This document shows, piece after piece, positions 54,531 to 61,235 of a stretch of DNA of 64,000 bases. A program made the position numbers and the translations under genes. The DNA comes from 66-474 sp963771735 (lineage in GTDB: Bacteria > Pseudomonadota > Gammaproteobacteria > Xanthomonadales > Rhodanobacteraceae), in NCBI GenBank assembly GCA_963771735.1, contig CAVYUN010000002.1, positions 248,001-312,000 on the forward strand, written 5' to 3'. Every line of letters begins with the position of its first letter. The stretch's first letter is position 1. Under the pieces are notes generated by a model that saw only the letters and a list, made by a program, of their open reading frames with translations, was not told the DNA's origin and did no database searches.

Positions 54531-55605
54531 GCAAGGCCAGGATGTCGCCCAGCAAAGCCTGCGCGGTCACCTCGGGGCCGGCACCCGCGCCCTGGATCAC
54601 CAGCGGACGATCACGATAACGCGAAGTGCTGAACGCGAACAGGTTGTCGGCGCCTGCCAGGTGCGCCGCCGGATGCGTGGCATCCACTTCGGCCAGGCCC
54701 ACCCGCGCGATGCCTTCGGCCTCGAAACGGGCCAGGTAGCGCAGTGCGCGGCCACGGGTCGAGGCAGCCGCATGCCGCGCGGCAATCGCGTCATCGAGTT
54801 CATCCAGTCGTTCAAGGAATTCGCGCTGCGTGACGCCGCACAACGATTCGGGCACCAGGTTTTCGACTTCGATGTCCGAACGCCGCGACGGAAAGCCCGC
54901 CGTGCGTGCGAGGATCAACAGTTTGCGGGCAACATCCTCGCCGGAAAGGTCGACGCGCGGATCGGGCTCGGTGTAACCGAGCGCGCAAGCTTCGCGCAGA
55001 AGTGTCGAGAACGGCTGCTTGCCATCGTAATGGTTGAAAAGGTACGAGAACGATCCCGAGAACACGCCCTCGATGCTGTTCACCCTGTCGCCGCAGGCGT
55101 GCAAGCGGCGCAGCGTGGCAAGGGCCGGCAGGCCCGCGCCCACTGTGGCGCTGTCCCCGTAGCGGACACTTTGCGTGCGGGCCGCCTGCAAGGCGTGCCA
55201 GCCGGCCAGTTCGCCGCCCGCGAGCGCCTTGTTGGCGGTGGCCACATGGACGCCGCGGGCCAGCCACTCGGGATGCCGCGCCGCGAGATCGTTCGACGCG
55301 GTCGCATCGACAATCACCCTTCCGCGTGCGTCACCACCATGCAAGGCATGCAACAACGCGGCATCGTCACGAACCTCGCCGGCGACGTCGAGGCGCTCGC
55401 GCAGGCGCCGCTCGGCCAATTCGGAAGGTTGCGTGTGTTGATGCCGCGAGTTCGCCGCGCCGACCAAGCGCAGATCGGCACCGGCCGGCGTGCGCAATAG
55501 TTGCAGGAACGCACCGCCGACCTTGCCGGTTCCCAGCAGCACCACGGCGATCTCGCGCCGAGCCGTCGCGCGCGGACATTCGGGTTCCGCAAGCACCGCG
55601 TTCAT
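54526..55605 (-). CDS. hom: homoserine dehydrogenase, ThrA-C type without ACT domain
   Basis: 359 residues from ATG 55605, overlapping the metB stop by four bases. NAD(P)-binding LLGTGKVGGAF, VIVDATASND, TANKALAGGELAG, GAGLPALATLRRL, the family signature SIEGVFSGSFSYLFN and YTEPDPRVDLSGEDVARKLLILAR match the dehydrogenase half of E. coli ThrA. There is no fused aspartokinase and no C-terminal ACT domain, so it would not be threonine-inhibited through one. It reduces aspartate semialdehyde to homoserine. Third gene of the SAM-riboswitch operon, supplying the substrate of MetX. Confidence 0.93.
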   Translation of the reverse strand: MNAVLAEPECPRATARREIAVVLLGTGKVGGAFLQLLRTPAGADLRLVGAANSRHQHTQPSELAERRLRERLDVAGEVRDDAALLHALHGGDARGRVIVDATASNDLAARHPEWLARGVHVATANKALAGGELAGWHALQAARTQSVRYGDSATVGAGLPALATLRRLHACGDRVNSIEGVFSGSFSYLFNHYDGKQPFSTLLREACALGYTEPDPRVDLSGEDVARKLLILARTAGFPSRRSDIEVENLVPESLCGVTQREFLERLDELDDAIAARHAAASTRGRALRYLARFEAEGIARVGLAEVDATHPAAHLAGADNLFAFSTSRYRDRPLVIQGAGAGPEVTAQALLGDILALR

Positions 55606-56792
55606 GCCGGGATCGCCCGGCGCTCGCGCATGGCCGCGGCTGCGCGCACCAACGCCGCACGCAGGTGGCGCGACAGGTCGGCGATGTCCTCTATGCCCAC
55701 CGACAGGCGCAGCAGCGTGTCGGAGATCCCGGCGGCGCGGCGTGCCTCCGGCGCCATCGCCGCGTGGGTCATGGTCGCGGGATGCGCGACGAGGCTCTCC
55801 ACGCCGCCCAGCGATTCGGCCAGCGTGATGCACTGCAAGCCGTCCAAGAACGCACGCACCGCGTCCTCTCCACCTGCCAATTCGAAACTCAGCATGGCGC
55901 CGAACCCGGACTGCTGGCGCTTCGACAGCGCGTGCTGCGGATGGGACGCGAGTCCCGGATAGAACACCCGGGTAACCGCGGGATGTTCGTTCAAAAGATC
56001 GGCCAGTGCGGCGGCGTTTTCCTGATGCGCCCGCAGGCGCGCCGATAGGGTACGCAGTCCGCGCAAGGTGAGCCAGCTGTCGAACGGCGCGCCGGTGAGC
56101 CCGAGGCAATTGCCCCACCATTTCAGTTGTTCGGCAATTTCAGGTTCGCGCGCGATCACCGCGCCGCCCACCACATCGCTGTGGCCGTTGATGTACTTGG
56201 TGGTCGAATGCACCACCAAGTCGGCACCCAGCGTCAATGGCTGCTGCAAGGCGGGCGACAGGAACGTATTGTCGACCACGCACACCGCACCAGCCGCGTG
56301 CGCAGCCTGCGCGACGTGGCGGATGTCGGTGATGCGCAGCAACGGATTCGACGGCGTCTCCACCCACACCAGCGAGGGACGTTCGGCGAGGCCCGCGGCC
56401 AGAGTGGCGGGATCGGTGAGGTCGGCGAAGCGCACTTCGAACCGGCCCTTTCGGGCCCATGCGTCGAGCAAGCGCCAAGTACCGCCGTAGCAGTCATGCG
56501 AAGCCAGCACGCGGCCATCCGGCGGAACCAGTTCCAGCGCCAGCGCCACCGCGGCCATGCCGCTGGCCGTTACCACCGTGCCGGTGCCACTTTCCAGATC
56601 GCTCAGCGCTTCCGCCAGAAGGTCGCGGGTGGGATTGCCGCTGCGGGAGTAGTCGTATTCGCGCTTCTGGTTGAAGCCCGCGAACGAATAATTGGTGGAG
56701 AGGTGCAACGGCGGCACCACCGCGCCGTGCTGCGTGTCGGTCTCGATGCCGGCGCGCACCGCGCGGGTACCGGGAGCAATGGAATTCGTCAT
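55602..56792 (-). CDS. metB: cystathionine gamma-synthase (or O-succinylhomoserine sulfhydrylase), PLP-dependent
   Basis: 396 residues from ATG 56792 with GGAGG five bases upstream. Cys/Met metabolism PLP family: NYSFAGFNQKREYDYSRSGNPTRDLL, SHDCYGGTWRLL, VVDNTFLSPALQQPL and the PLP lysine in VVHSTTKYINGHSDVVGG. Family members include MetB, MetZ and MetC; the position right after metX and the TKYINGHSD form favour cystathionine gamma-synthase, but direct sulfhydrylation cannot be excluded from sequence. Starts one base after the metX stop. Confidence 0.9.
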   Translation of the reverse strand: MTNSIAPGTRAVRAGIETDTQHGAVVPPLHLSTNYSFAGFNQKREYDYSRSGNPTRDLLAEALSDLESGTGTVVTASGMAAVALALELVPPDGRVLASHDCYGGTWRLLDAWARKGRFEVRFADLTDPATLAAGLAERPSLVWVETPSNPLLRITDIRHVAQAAHAAGAVCVVDNTFLSPALQQPLTLGADLVVHSTTKYINGHSDVVGGAVIAREPEIAEQLKWWGNCLGLTGAPFDSWLTLRGLRTLSARLRAHQENAAALADLLNEHPAVTRVFYPGLASHPQHALSKRQQSGFGAMLSFELAGGEDAVRAFLDGLQCITLAESLGGVESLVAHPATMTHAAMAPEARRAAGISDTLLRLSVGIEDIADLSRHLRAALVRAAAAMRERRAIPA

Positions 56793-56793
56793 G

Positions 56794-57828
56794 TCAGCCT
56801 CCACAAGCTTGCAGGGCTTCGCGCAACAGCGGCGCGAGGCGCTCGTGTTCTTTCAGGAAACCATCGTGGCCGTAGGGCGTTTCGATCACGTCGAGGCTGG
56901 CAGGTGCGCCGAGGCGTTGCTGCAGTTCGCACAGGTCGGCCAGCGGTACCAGCTGGTCGCTGGCGAAACCGATCAGCGTCGTCGGCACGCGCACCCGGCA
57001 CGGATCGACGTCGTGCAGGTCGATGGATTCTGAGAGCGCGAGATAGCGCAGTGCATCGAAGCGCGCGACGAACTTGCGACCCTGATGTTCCAGCCAGCCT
57101 TCCACCGGCAACCGGAAGCGGCCGCCGCTGTACTCGGCGCCACCGGCGAAACGCCGCCCGATTTCCGCGCCGCTGCGATAAGTCGTCAGTGCAAGCTGGC
57201 GCGTCAACGACAACGCCTCGTCGACACAACCGTTTTCGATGCCGAGCCGGACGATGCCGCGCTGGACCGCACGCAGCGCGCTGGCGAACGGGTGTGGCCG
57301 ATGCGCGCCAGCCAGCGCGACCAGCCGGCCAAGTCGGCCACCATGCCGGGCCGCGAAGGCGAGACCCACCATCGCGCCGTAGGACGAGCCGATGAAGGCT
57401 TTGACGCGCGCGATGCCGAGCACATCCAGCAAGCCGGCCAGCGCGTCGGCCTGATCCGCGCTGGACACCGACAGTACATCCAGGCCTTCCGCATCCAGCC
57501 AGTCGATCGCGAGCACCCGCACGCCGTCGAGGTCAACCGCACGACCGGCACCCACCAGGGTTTCCCACCAGCCAGGCAGCGGGCGTTCGCTCGTCGCGCA
57601 CACATCGCGGTCGGCGGAAATGCCGCCCTGCACGATCACGGTCGGCGCGCCCGGGGCTCCAGCCCACAGGTAGCGCACCTCGGCACCGACGGCACGTTCG
57701 CCGTAGTGCGGCGAGATGCGCACACGCCGCGTGCCACGCTGGCAAGTGAACGGCGCGGCCACTTGTCGTGCACGACGCGGTTGTTCGGCGAAAGACCCGG
57801 AAGGCGGATTTGCAACGGCGAGGCTCAT
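56794..57828 (-). CDS. metX: homoserine O-acyltransferase MetX family (probably succinyl-CoA-using)
   Basis: 344 residues from ATG 57828 with AAGGAG six bases upstream. Alpha/beta-hydrolase acyltransferase with the nucleophile elbow G147-S-S149-Y-G, acidic residue in FASDQLVP and the catalytic histidine in YGHDGFL. By homology it acylates homoserine. In xanthomonads MetX-family enzymes have been reported to use succinyl-CoA rather than acetyl-CoA; the donor cannot be settled from a glance, so the symbol is for the family. It is the first gene of the SAM-I riboswitch operon and shares it with metB and hom. Confidence 0.93.
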   Translation of the reverse strand: MSLAVANPPSGSFAEQPRRARQVAAPFTCQRGTRRVRISPHYGERAVGAEVRYLWAGAPGAPTVIVQGGISADRDVCATSERPLPGWWETLVGAGRAVDLDGVRVLAIDWLDAEGLDVLSVSSADQADALAGLLDVLGIARVKAFIGSSYGAMVGLAFAARHGGRLGRLVALAGAHRPHPFASALRAVQRGIVRLGIENGCVDEALSLTRQLALTTYRSGAEIGRRFAGGAEYSGGRFRLPVEGWLEHQGRKFVARFDALRYLALSESIDLHDVDPCRVRVPTTLIGFASDQLVPLADLCELQQRLGAPASLDVIETPYGHDGFLKEHERLAPLLREALQACGG

Positions 57829-57872
57829 GCGATTCTCCTTGCGACATCGGACATCGAGTCATGCGGAGAACC

Positions 57873-57906
57873 AAAAGCGGCCGACCGGTCCCGCTGCGGG
57901 CGGGAC
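57873..57906 (-). terminator. probable expression-platform terminator of the SAM riboswitch
   Basis: GTCCCGC/GCGGGAC, a perfect 7-bp stem with a five-base loop at 57888-57906, lies seven bases after the P1 helix on the minus strand. It is followed, after 11 bases (CGGTCGGCCGC), by TTTT at 57873-57876. The T run is not adjacent, so the exact terminator/anti-terminator pairing is uncertain. It lies 45 bases before metX. Confidence 0.55.
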
Positions 57907-57912
57907 GGCGCG

Positions 57913-58031
57913 GCTCATCTTTCGGAAGGCATCGAACGCCTCCGCAGGAGTTGGCACCATGCGGAACCCTTGCGGGTTTCGCGGGTTGCCCCGGCTTCCA
58001 AGGGCCTGTCCCTCAGCCGGTCTCGATGAGC
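57913..58031 (-). ncRNA. SAM-I (S-box) riboswitch upstream of metX
   Basis: On the minus strand the leader has the full S-box consensus: P1 GCTCATC at 58031-58025 pairs with GATGAGC at 57919-57913; then GAGA, GGCTGAGGGA, CAGGCCCTTGGAAGCC, GGGGCAACC, GGTGCCAACTCCTGC and GAAAGATGAG. These contain the kink-turn, the SAM-binding P1/P3 elements and the P4 region. It should bind S-adenosylmethionine and reduce metX-metB-hom expression. SAM-I riboswitches at this locus are known from xanthomonads. The promoter and a palindrome lie directly upstream. Confidence 0.97.
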
Positions 58032-58041
58032 TGTGGCCCGA

Positions 58042-58070
58042 ACTGTACCGACGGATTTTCATGATGTCAA
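58042..58070 (-). promoter_or_regulatory. sigma-70 promoter of the metX operon
   Basis: On the minus strand a perfect -35 TTGACA (complement of 58065-58070) and TACAGT as -10 (complement of 58042-58047) are separated by 17 bases. Initiation about seven bases later would start the transcript just ahead of the riboswitch P1 helix, which fits very well. Confidence 0.85.
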
Positions 58071-58078
58071 CGGTTTTT

Positions 58079-58096
58079 TGGACGTCTAGACGTCCA
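58079..58096. promoter_or_regulatory. 18-bp perfect palindrome resembling two tandem met boxes
   Basis: TGGACGTCTAGACGTCCA is a perfect palindrome. Read as 8-base units it is GGACGTCT followed by AGACGTCC, each one mismatch from the enteric MetJ met box AGACGTCT. It lies nine bases upstream of the -35 of the metX promoter and 64 bases before the marR ATG at 58160. MetJ is not known to me from Xanthomonadales, so the protein that binds is unknown; another methionine regulator or the neighbouring MarR protein are alternatives. Confidence 0.55.
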
Positions 58097-58145
58097 TATT
58101 TGCAATCGTCGTTTTGTTGCAGCAGTCCATTCCACGCCTGGCAGC

Positions 58146-58176
58146 TTGACAAGATATTTATGTGCATATACACATA
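58146..58176 (+). promoter_or_regulatory. promoter and palindromic operator of marR
   Basis: TTGACA at 58146-58151 and TATACA at 58167-58172 (spacing 15) form a probable promoter. TATGTG-CATATA-CACATA at 58159-58176, an 18-bp near-palindrome with perfect 6-bp arms, covers the -10 and is a good candidate for an autorepressor site of the MarR protein encoded downstream. Initiation near 58179 would put the transcript start almost on the ATG at 58181. Confidence 0.6.
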
Positions 58177-58180
58177 TGTC

Positions 58181-58660
58181 ATGCATCCCGATCCCGCCGT
58201 CCTCCAGACGACCCAGTGCCTGTGCCTTGCCGCGCGCCGCGCGGCGCGTGCAATCACGCGCGAGTTCGACAACGCGCTGCGTGGGCACGAGTTGCGCGCC
58301 ACCCAGTTCACGTTGCTGGCCGCGCTGCAACTTGCCGGACCGAAACCGATCGGCGGCCTGGCCGAGCTGATGTCCGCCGACCGCACCACCCTTACCCGCA
58401 ACCTGGCCGTGACCGAACGTCACGGGCTGGTGACGCTGCGTGCGGACCGGAACGACGCGCGTTCGCGCATCGCTGCCATCACGACCAAGGGGTTGCGCGC
58501 ATTGACAGCGGCCCTGCCCGCCTGGCGTGAGACCCAACTGAGGCTGACGACCGAGATAGGCGAGGAGACCGCGGCAACTCTCCGCAAGCTGGCGGGTGGC
58601 CCGTGCGCGATGGAGGTCCCGCCACCCAGGACACGCCCCGGCAAGGAGACCAAGCGATGA
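58181..58660 (+). CDS. MarR family transcriptional regulator
   Basis: 159 residues from ATG 58181. An in-frame ATG at 58160 would add seven residues but lies inside the predicted -10/operator. Winged helix-turn-helix: QFTLLAALQLAGPKPIGGLAELMSADRTTLTRNLAVTERHGLVTLRADRNDARSRIAAITTKG, with the wing at RADRNDARSR. There is a cysteine near the N-terminus (QCLCLAA), possibly redox-sensitive as in OhrR-like regulators. Its stop overlaps the GST gene, which makes GST and the genes after it the likely targets. Confidence 0.92.
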   Translation: MHPDPAVLQTTQCLCLAARRAARAITREFDNALRGHELRATQFTLLAALQLAGPKPIGGLAELMSADRTTLTRNLAVTERHGLVTLRADRNDARSRIAAITTKGLRALTAALPAWRETQLRLTTEIGEETAATLRKLAGGPCAMEVPPPRTRPGKETKR

Positions 58661-59280
58661 AACTTTACTGGTCCGACGTACTGTCCCCGCGCAAGGTTTG
58701 CGCGCTCGCGAAATACCTCCATTCGCCAGTCGAGTACGCATACCTCGAACTGGGTCGCGGCGACCACAAGACGCCGAAATACCTCGCCCTCAATCCCAAC
58801 GGCAAGGTACCTACGCTGGTCGACGGTGCCCGCGCGCTTTGGGAATCCAACGCCATCATGTGTCATCTCGCCGCGCGCTCGGATTCCGACCTGTGGCCAC
58901 AGGATGATCGTCAGATAGAAGTACTGCGCTGGCTGAGCTGGGACCTCGCGCACTTCTACCGCAGCGGCGGCGCGCTGTATTTCGAGTACGTCATCAAACC
59001 GCGTTTCGGTCTCGGCGATCCCGACCGTGCCGAGGTCGAGCAGGCCACCGGAGATTGGCGACGATTGGCCGCGATCCTGGACGACCACCTGCGCGGCCGC
59101 CACTGGCTGGTCGGCAGCTCGATAAGCGTGGCCGATTTCGCGGTCGCGACCGCACTTCCCTATGCCAAACGCATGCACCTGCCACTCGACGAATTCCCGG
59201 CGGTGCGGCGCTGGCACGAGCGCCTGTGTGAACTGGAAGCCTGGCGCGAACCGTTCCCCGCATTGACTGCAGCGGCCTGA
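58657..59280 (+). CDS. glutathione S-transferase family protein
   Basis: 207 residues from ATG 58657, overlapping the marR stop. Thioredoxin-like N-terminal domain: LYWSDVLSPRKVCALAKYL, LGRGDHKTPKYLALNPNGKVPTLVDG with the cis-proline before TLVDG and WESNAIMCHLA as glutathione gamma-glutamyl site; all-helical C-terminal domain with WLVGSSISVADFAVATAL. Ser in SPRK is placed as catalytic residue. It probably conjugates or reduces electrophiles. Coexpressed with marR. Confidence 0.93.
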   Translation: MKLYWSDVLSPRKVCALAKYLHSPVEYAYLELGRGDHKTPKYLALNPNGKVPTLVDGARALWESNAIMCHLAARSDSDLWPQDDRQIEVLRWLSWDLAHFYRSGGALYFEYVIKPRFGLGDPDRAEVEQATGDWRRLAAILDDHLRGRHWLVGSSISVADFAVATALPYAKRMHLPLDEFPAVRRWHERLCELEAWREPFPALTAAA

Positions 59281-59360
59281 ACGTCGTCGCGGATGGTTGT
59301 CGCTTTCGCGCGACCCCATTCGTCGTCCCGATGAATCGATCAAAACCCGAGGAATCCTCC

Positions 59361-59789
59361 ATGCATCTCGCCAATTACCTGTTTTTCGAAAACCGTGCCG
59401 CGGAAGCATTCGATTTCTACGCCAAATGTCTGGGCGGCAAAATCGCCATGAAAGTGACTTACGGGGAAATGCCCGGCAGCGACGGCTGGCCACCGGAAGC
59501 CGAAAACCAGCTCGCCCACATACGGCTCGAGGTGGGTGACGCGGTGTTGATGGGCTCGGATTGGTGCGCACCCCGGCCATATCCGGGCATCCAAGGCAAT
59601 GCGGTGTCGCTGACCGTCGATACCCCCGACGAAGCCGAGCAGTTGTTCAGGACGTTGAGCGACGGGGGCGACGTGGCGATGCCCATCGGCGAAACCTCGT
59701 GGGCACGACGCTTCGGCATGTTCACCGACCGCTTCGGCGCATTCTGGATGATCAACTGCCACCGGCCGCAAACGGAGCGCCAATCATGA
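59361..59789 (+). CDS. VOC family protein, PhnB/glyoxalase-like
   Basis: 142 residues from ATG 59361 (CGAGGAATCC upstream). The fold starts LANYLFFENRAAEAFDFYAKCLGGKIAMKVTYGEMP, the PhnB-like type often labelled 3-demethylubiquinone methyltransferase-like, with FGMFTDRFGAFWMINC at the end. Members of the vicinal oxygen chelate superfamily include glyoxalases and antibiotic-resistance proteins; the substrate is unknown. Eighty bases after the GST, overlapping the DUF899 start. Confidence 0.88.
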   Translation: MHLANYLFFENRAAEAFDFYAKCLGGKIAMKVTYGEMPGSDGWPPEAENQLAHIRLEVGDAVLMGSDWCAPRPYPGIQGNAVSLTVDTPDEAEQLFRTLSDGGDVAMPIGETSWARRFGMFTDRFGAFWMINCHRPQTERQS

Positions 59790-60490
59790 AACGTCCGCCT
59801 GTCGTTTCTCGCGAAACCTGGCTGCACGCACGCAAGGCGCTGCTGGAAAAGGAACGCGCCATGACCCATCAACTCGATGCATTGCGCGACGAGCGGCGAC
59901 AGTTGCCCTGGGTGAAGATCGACAAGCCGTACGTGTTCGAAGACCGCGACGGGGAGTACGGCCTCGGCGAGCTGTTCGGAAGCCGCAACCAGCTGGCGAT
60001 CTACCACTTCATGCTCACGCCAGGCTCGGACCACATCTGCCCGGGATGCTCGTTCCTCATGGACCATGTCGACGCGGCGCGGCGCCACTTCGAGCACGCG
60101 GACCTGGCGTTCGCCGCGACTTCGCGCGCACCGGTTGCGCGGATCGAGCAAGTCAGGCAACGCATGGGCTGGACGTTCCGCTGGGTTTCGTCGGGAGACG
60201 GCGATTTCAACTACGACTTCGGCGTGTCGTTCCGCGAGGAGGATCGCGCCGCGGGCCGGGCCACCTACAACTACGGCCTCACGCCGATCCGCACCAGCCC
60301 CGACATGTTCGGCGTCAGCATCTTCGTGAAGGACGAATCCGGCGACATTTTCCACACCTACTCGACCTACCACCGCGGTGCCGAACTGCTGGTCGGCGCG
60401 TTCAACTGGCTCGACCTCGTCCCCGGGGGGCGCAGTGAAGACGACGGCACCATGAATTGGGTGCGCCTGCACGACGAATACGAATCCTGA
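59786..60490 (+). CDS. DUF899 thioredoxin-like family protein
   Basis: 234 residues, ATG 59786 overlapping the VOC stop. DUF899 signatures: VSRETWLHARKALLEKERAMTH, RRQLPWVKIDKPYVFE, LYHFM-type strand (AIYHFMLTPGSDHICPGCSFLMDHVD) with a CPGC pair that matches the thioredoxin-like redox motif, YNYGLT and HTYSTYHRGAELLVGAFNWLDL. The enzyme is probably a thiol-dependent reductase; the exact reaction is unknown. The cysteine pair suits the redox theme of the cluster. Confidence 0.9.
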   Translation: MKRPPVVSRETWLHARKALLEKERAMTHQLDALRDERRQLPWVKIDKPYVFEDRDGEYGLGELFGSRNQLAIYHFMLTPGSDHICPGCSFLMDHVDAARRHFEHADLAFAATSRAPVARIEQVRQRMGWTFRWVSSGDGDFNYDFGVSFREEDRAAGRATYNYGLTPIRTSPDMFGVSIFVKDESGDIFHTYSTYHRGAELLVGAFNWLDLVPGGRSEDDGTMNWVRLHDEYES

Positions 60491-60580
60491 GTGCACGCCG
60501 ACCCGCGCGGACGGATCGCGCCGCTACCCGGGTCCGGATTTGCCGTATCCCTGCGAAAACCCGCGACCACGGAGAGATCC

Positions 60581-61183
60581 ATGCGCCTGCCGACCCTCAT
60601 GCTGTCACTCGCTGCCGGTACCGCTGCCGCCGCGCCCGTCCACTACACCATCGACCCGGACCATACCTACCCGAGCTTCGCCGCCGACCACATGGGCCTG
60701 TCGACCTGGCGTGGCAAGTTCGACCACAGCGTCGGCGGCATCGAGCTGGATCGTGCCAGGCGGGCCGGCAGCGTGCACATCGTCACGCGGATCGACAGCA
60801 TCGATTTCGGCAACCCGCCGCTGACGCAACTGGTGCAGCGCGATGCGATTCCCGCGAGCCTGTGCAAGGCGCAATGCGCATTCTTCGATGCCGCGAAATA
60901 CCCGACGGTTGTCTACGACGGGAAGTTGGCGGATTTCGTCAACGGCGCACCCACGCGCGTCACCGGGAAACTGACGCTGCACGGCGTGACCCGGCCCCTG
61001 GATCTGAAGATCGAGCGCTTGAAGTGCATCCCGGACCCCATGTTGAAACCGCGCGAACGTTGCGGCGCGGAAGCCTCGACGACCTTCGACCGCGCGGCGT
61101 TCGGGATCGATGCCGGGGAGTCCTTCGGCTTCAACATGCAGGTCCGCATGCAGATCCAGGTCGAGGCCGTGCAGGACAAGTGA
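60581..61183 (+). CDS. YceI family periplasmic protein
   Basis: 200 residues from ATG 60581 with GGAGAG seven bases upstream. A signal peptide (LMLSLAAGTAAA) is followed by the YceI lipocalin-like barrel: HYTIDPDHTYPSFAADHMG, STWRGKFDHSVGGIELDRARRAGSVHI, FFDAAKYPTVVYDG and TGKLTLHGVTRPL. The family binds isoprenoids such as polyprenyl chains or ubiquinone and is induced by stress or base. It lies 90 bases after DUF899. Three of its four cysteines are in positions that could form disulfides. Confidence 0.9.
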   Translation: MRLPTLMLSLAAGTAAAAPVHYTIDPDHTYPSFAADHMGLSTWRGKFDHSVGGIELDRARRAGSVHIVTRIDSIDFGNPPLTQLVQRDAIPASLCKAQCAFFDAAKYPTVVYDGKLADFVNGAPTRVTGKLTLHGVTRPLDLKIERLKCIPDPMLKPRERCGAEASTTFDRAAFGIDAGESFGFNMQVRMQIQVEAVQDK

Positions 61184-61235
61184 CCCCAGGGCACGGGGCC
61201 GCTAAAATGGCGGGTTTGCCGACCGCTGCAAACCC

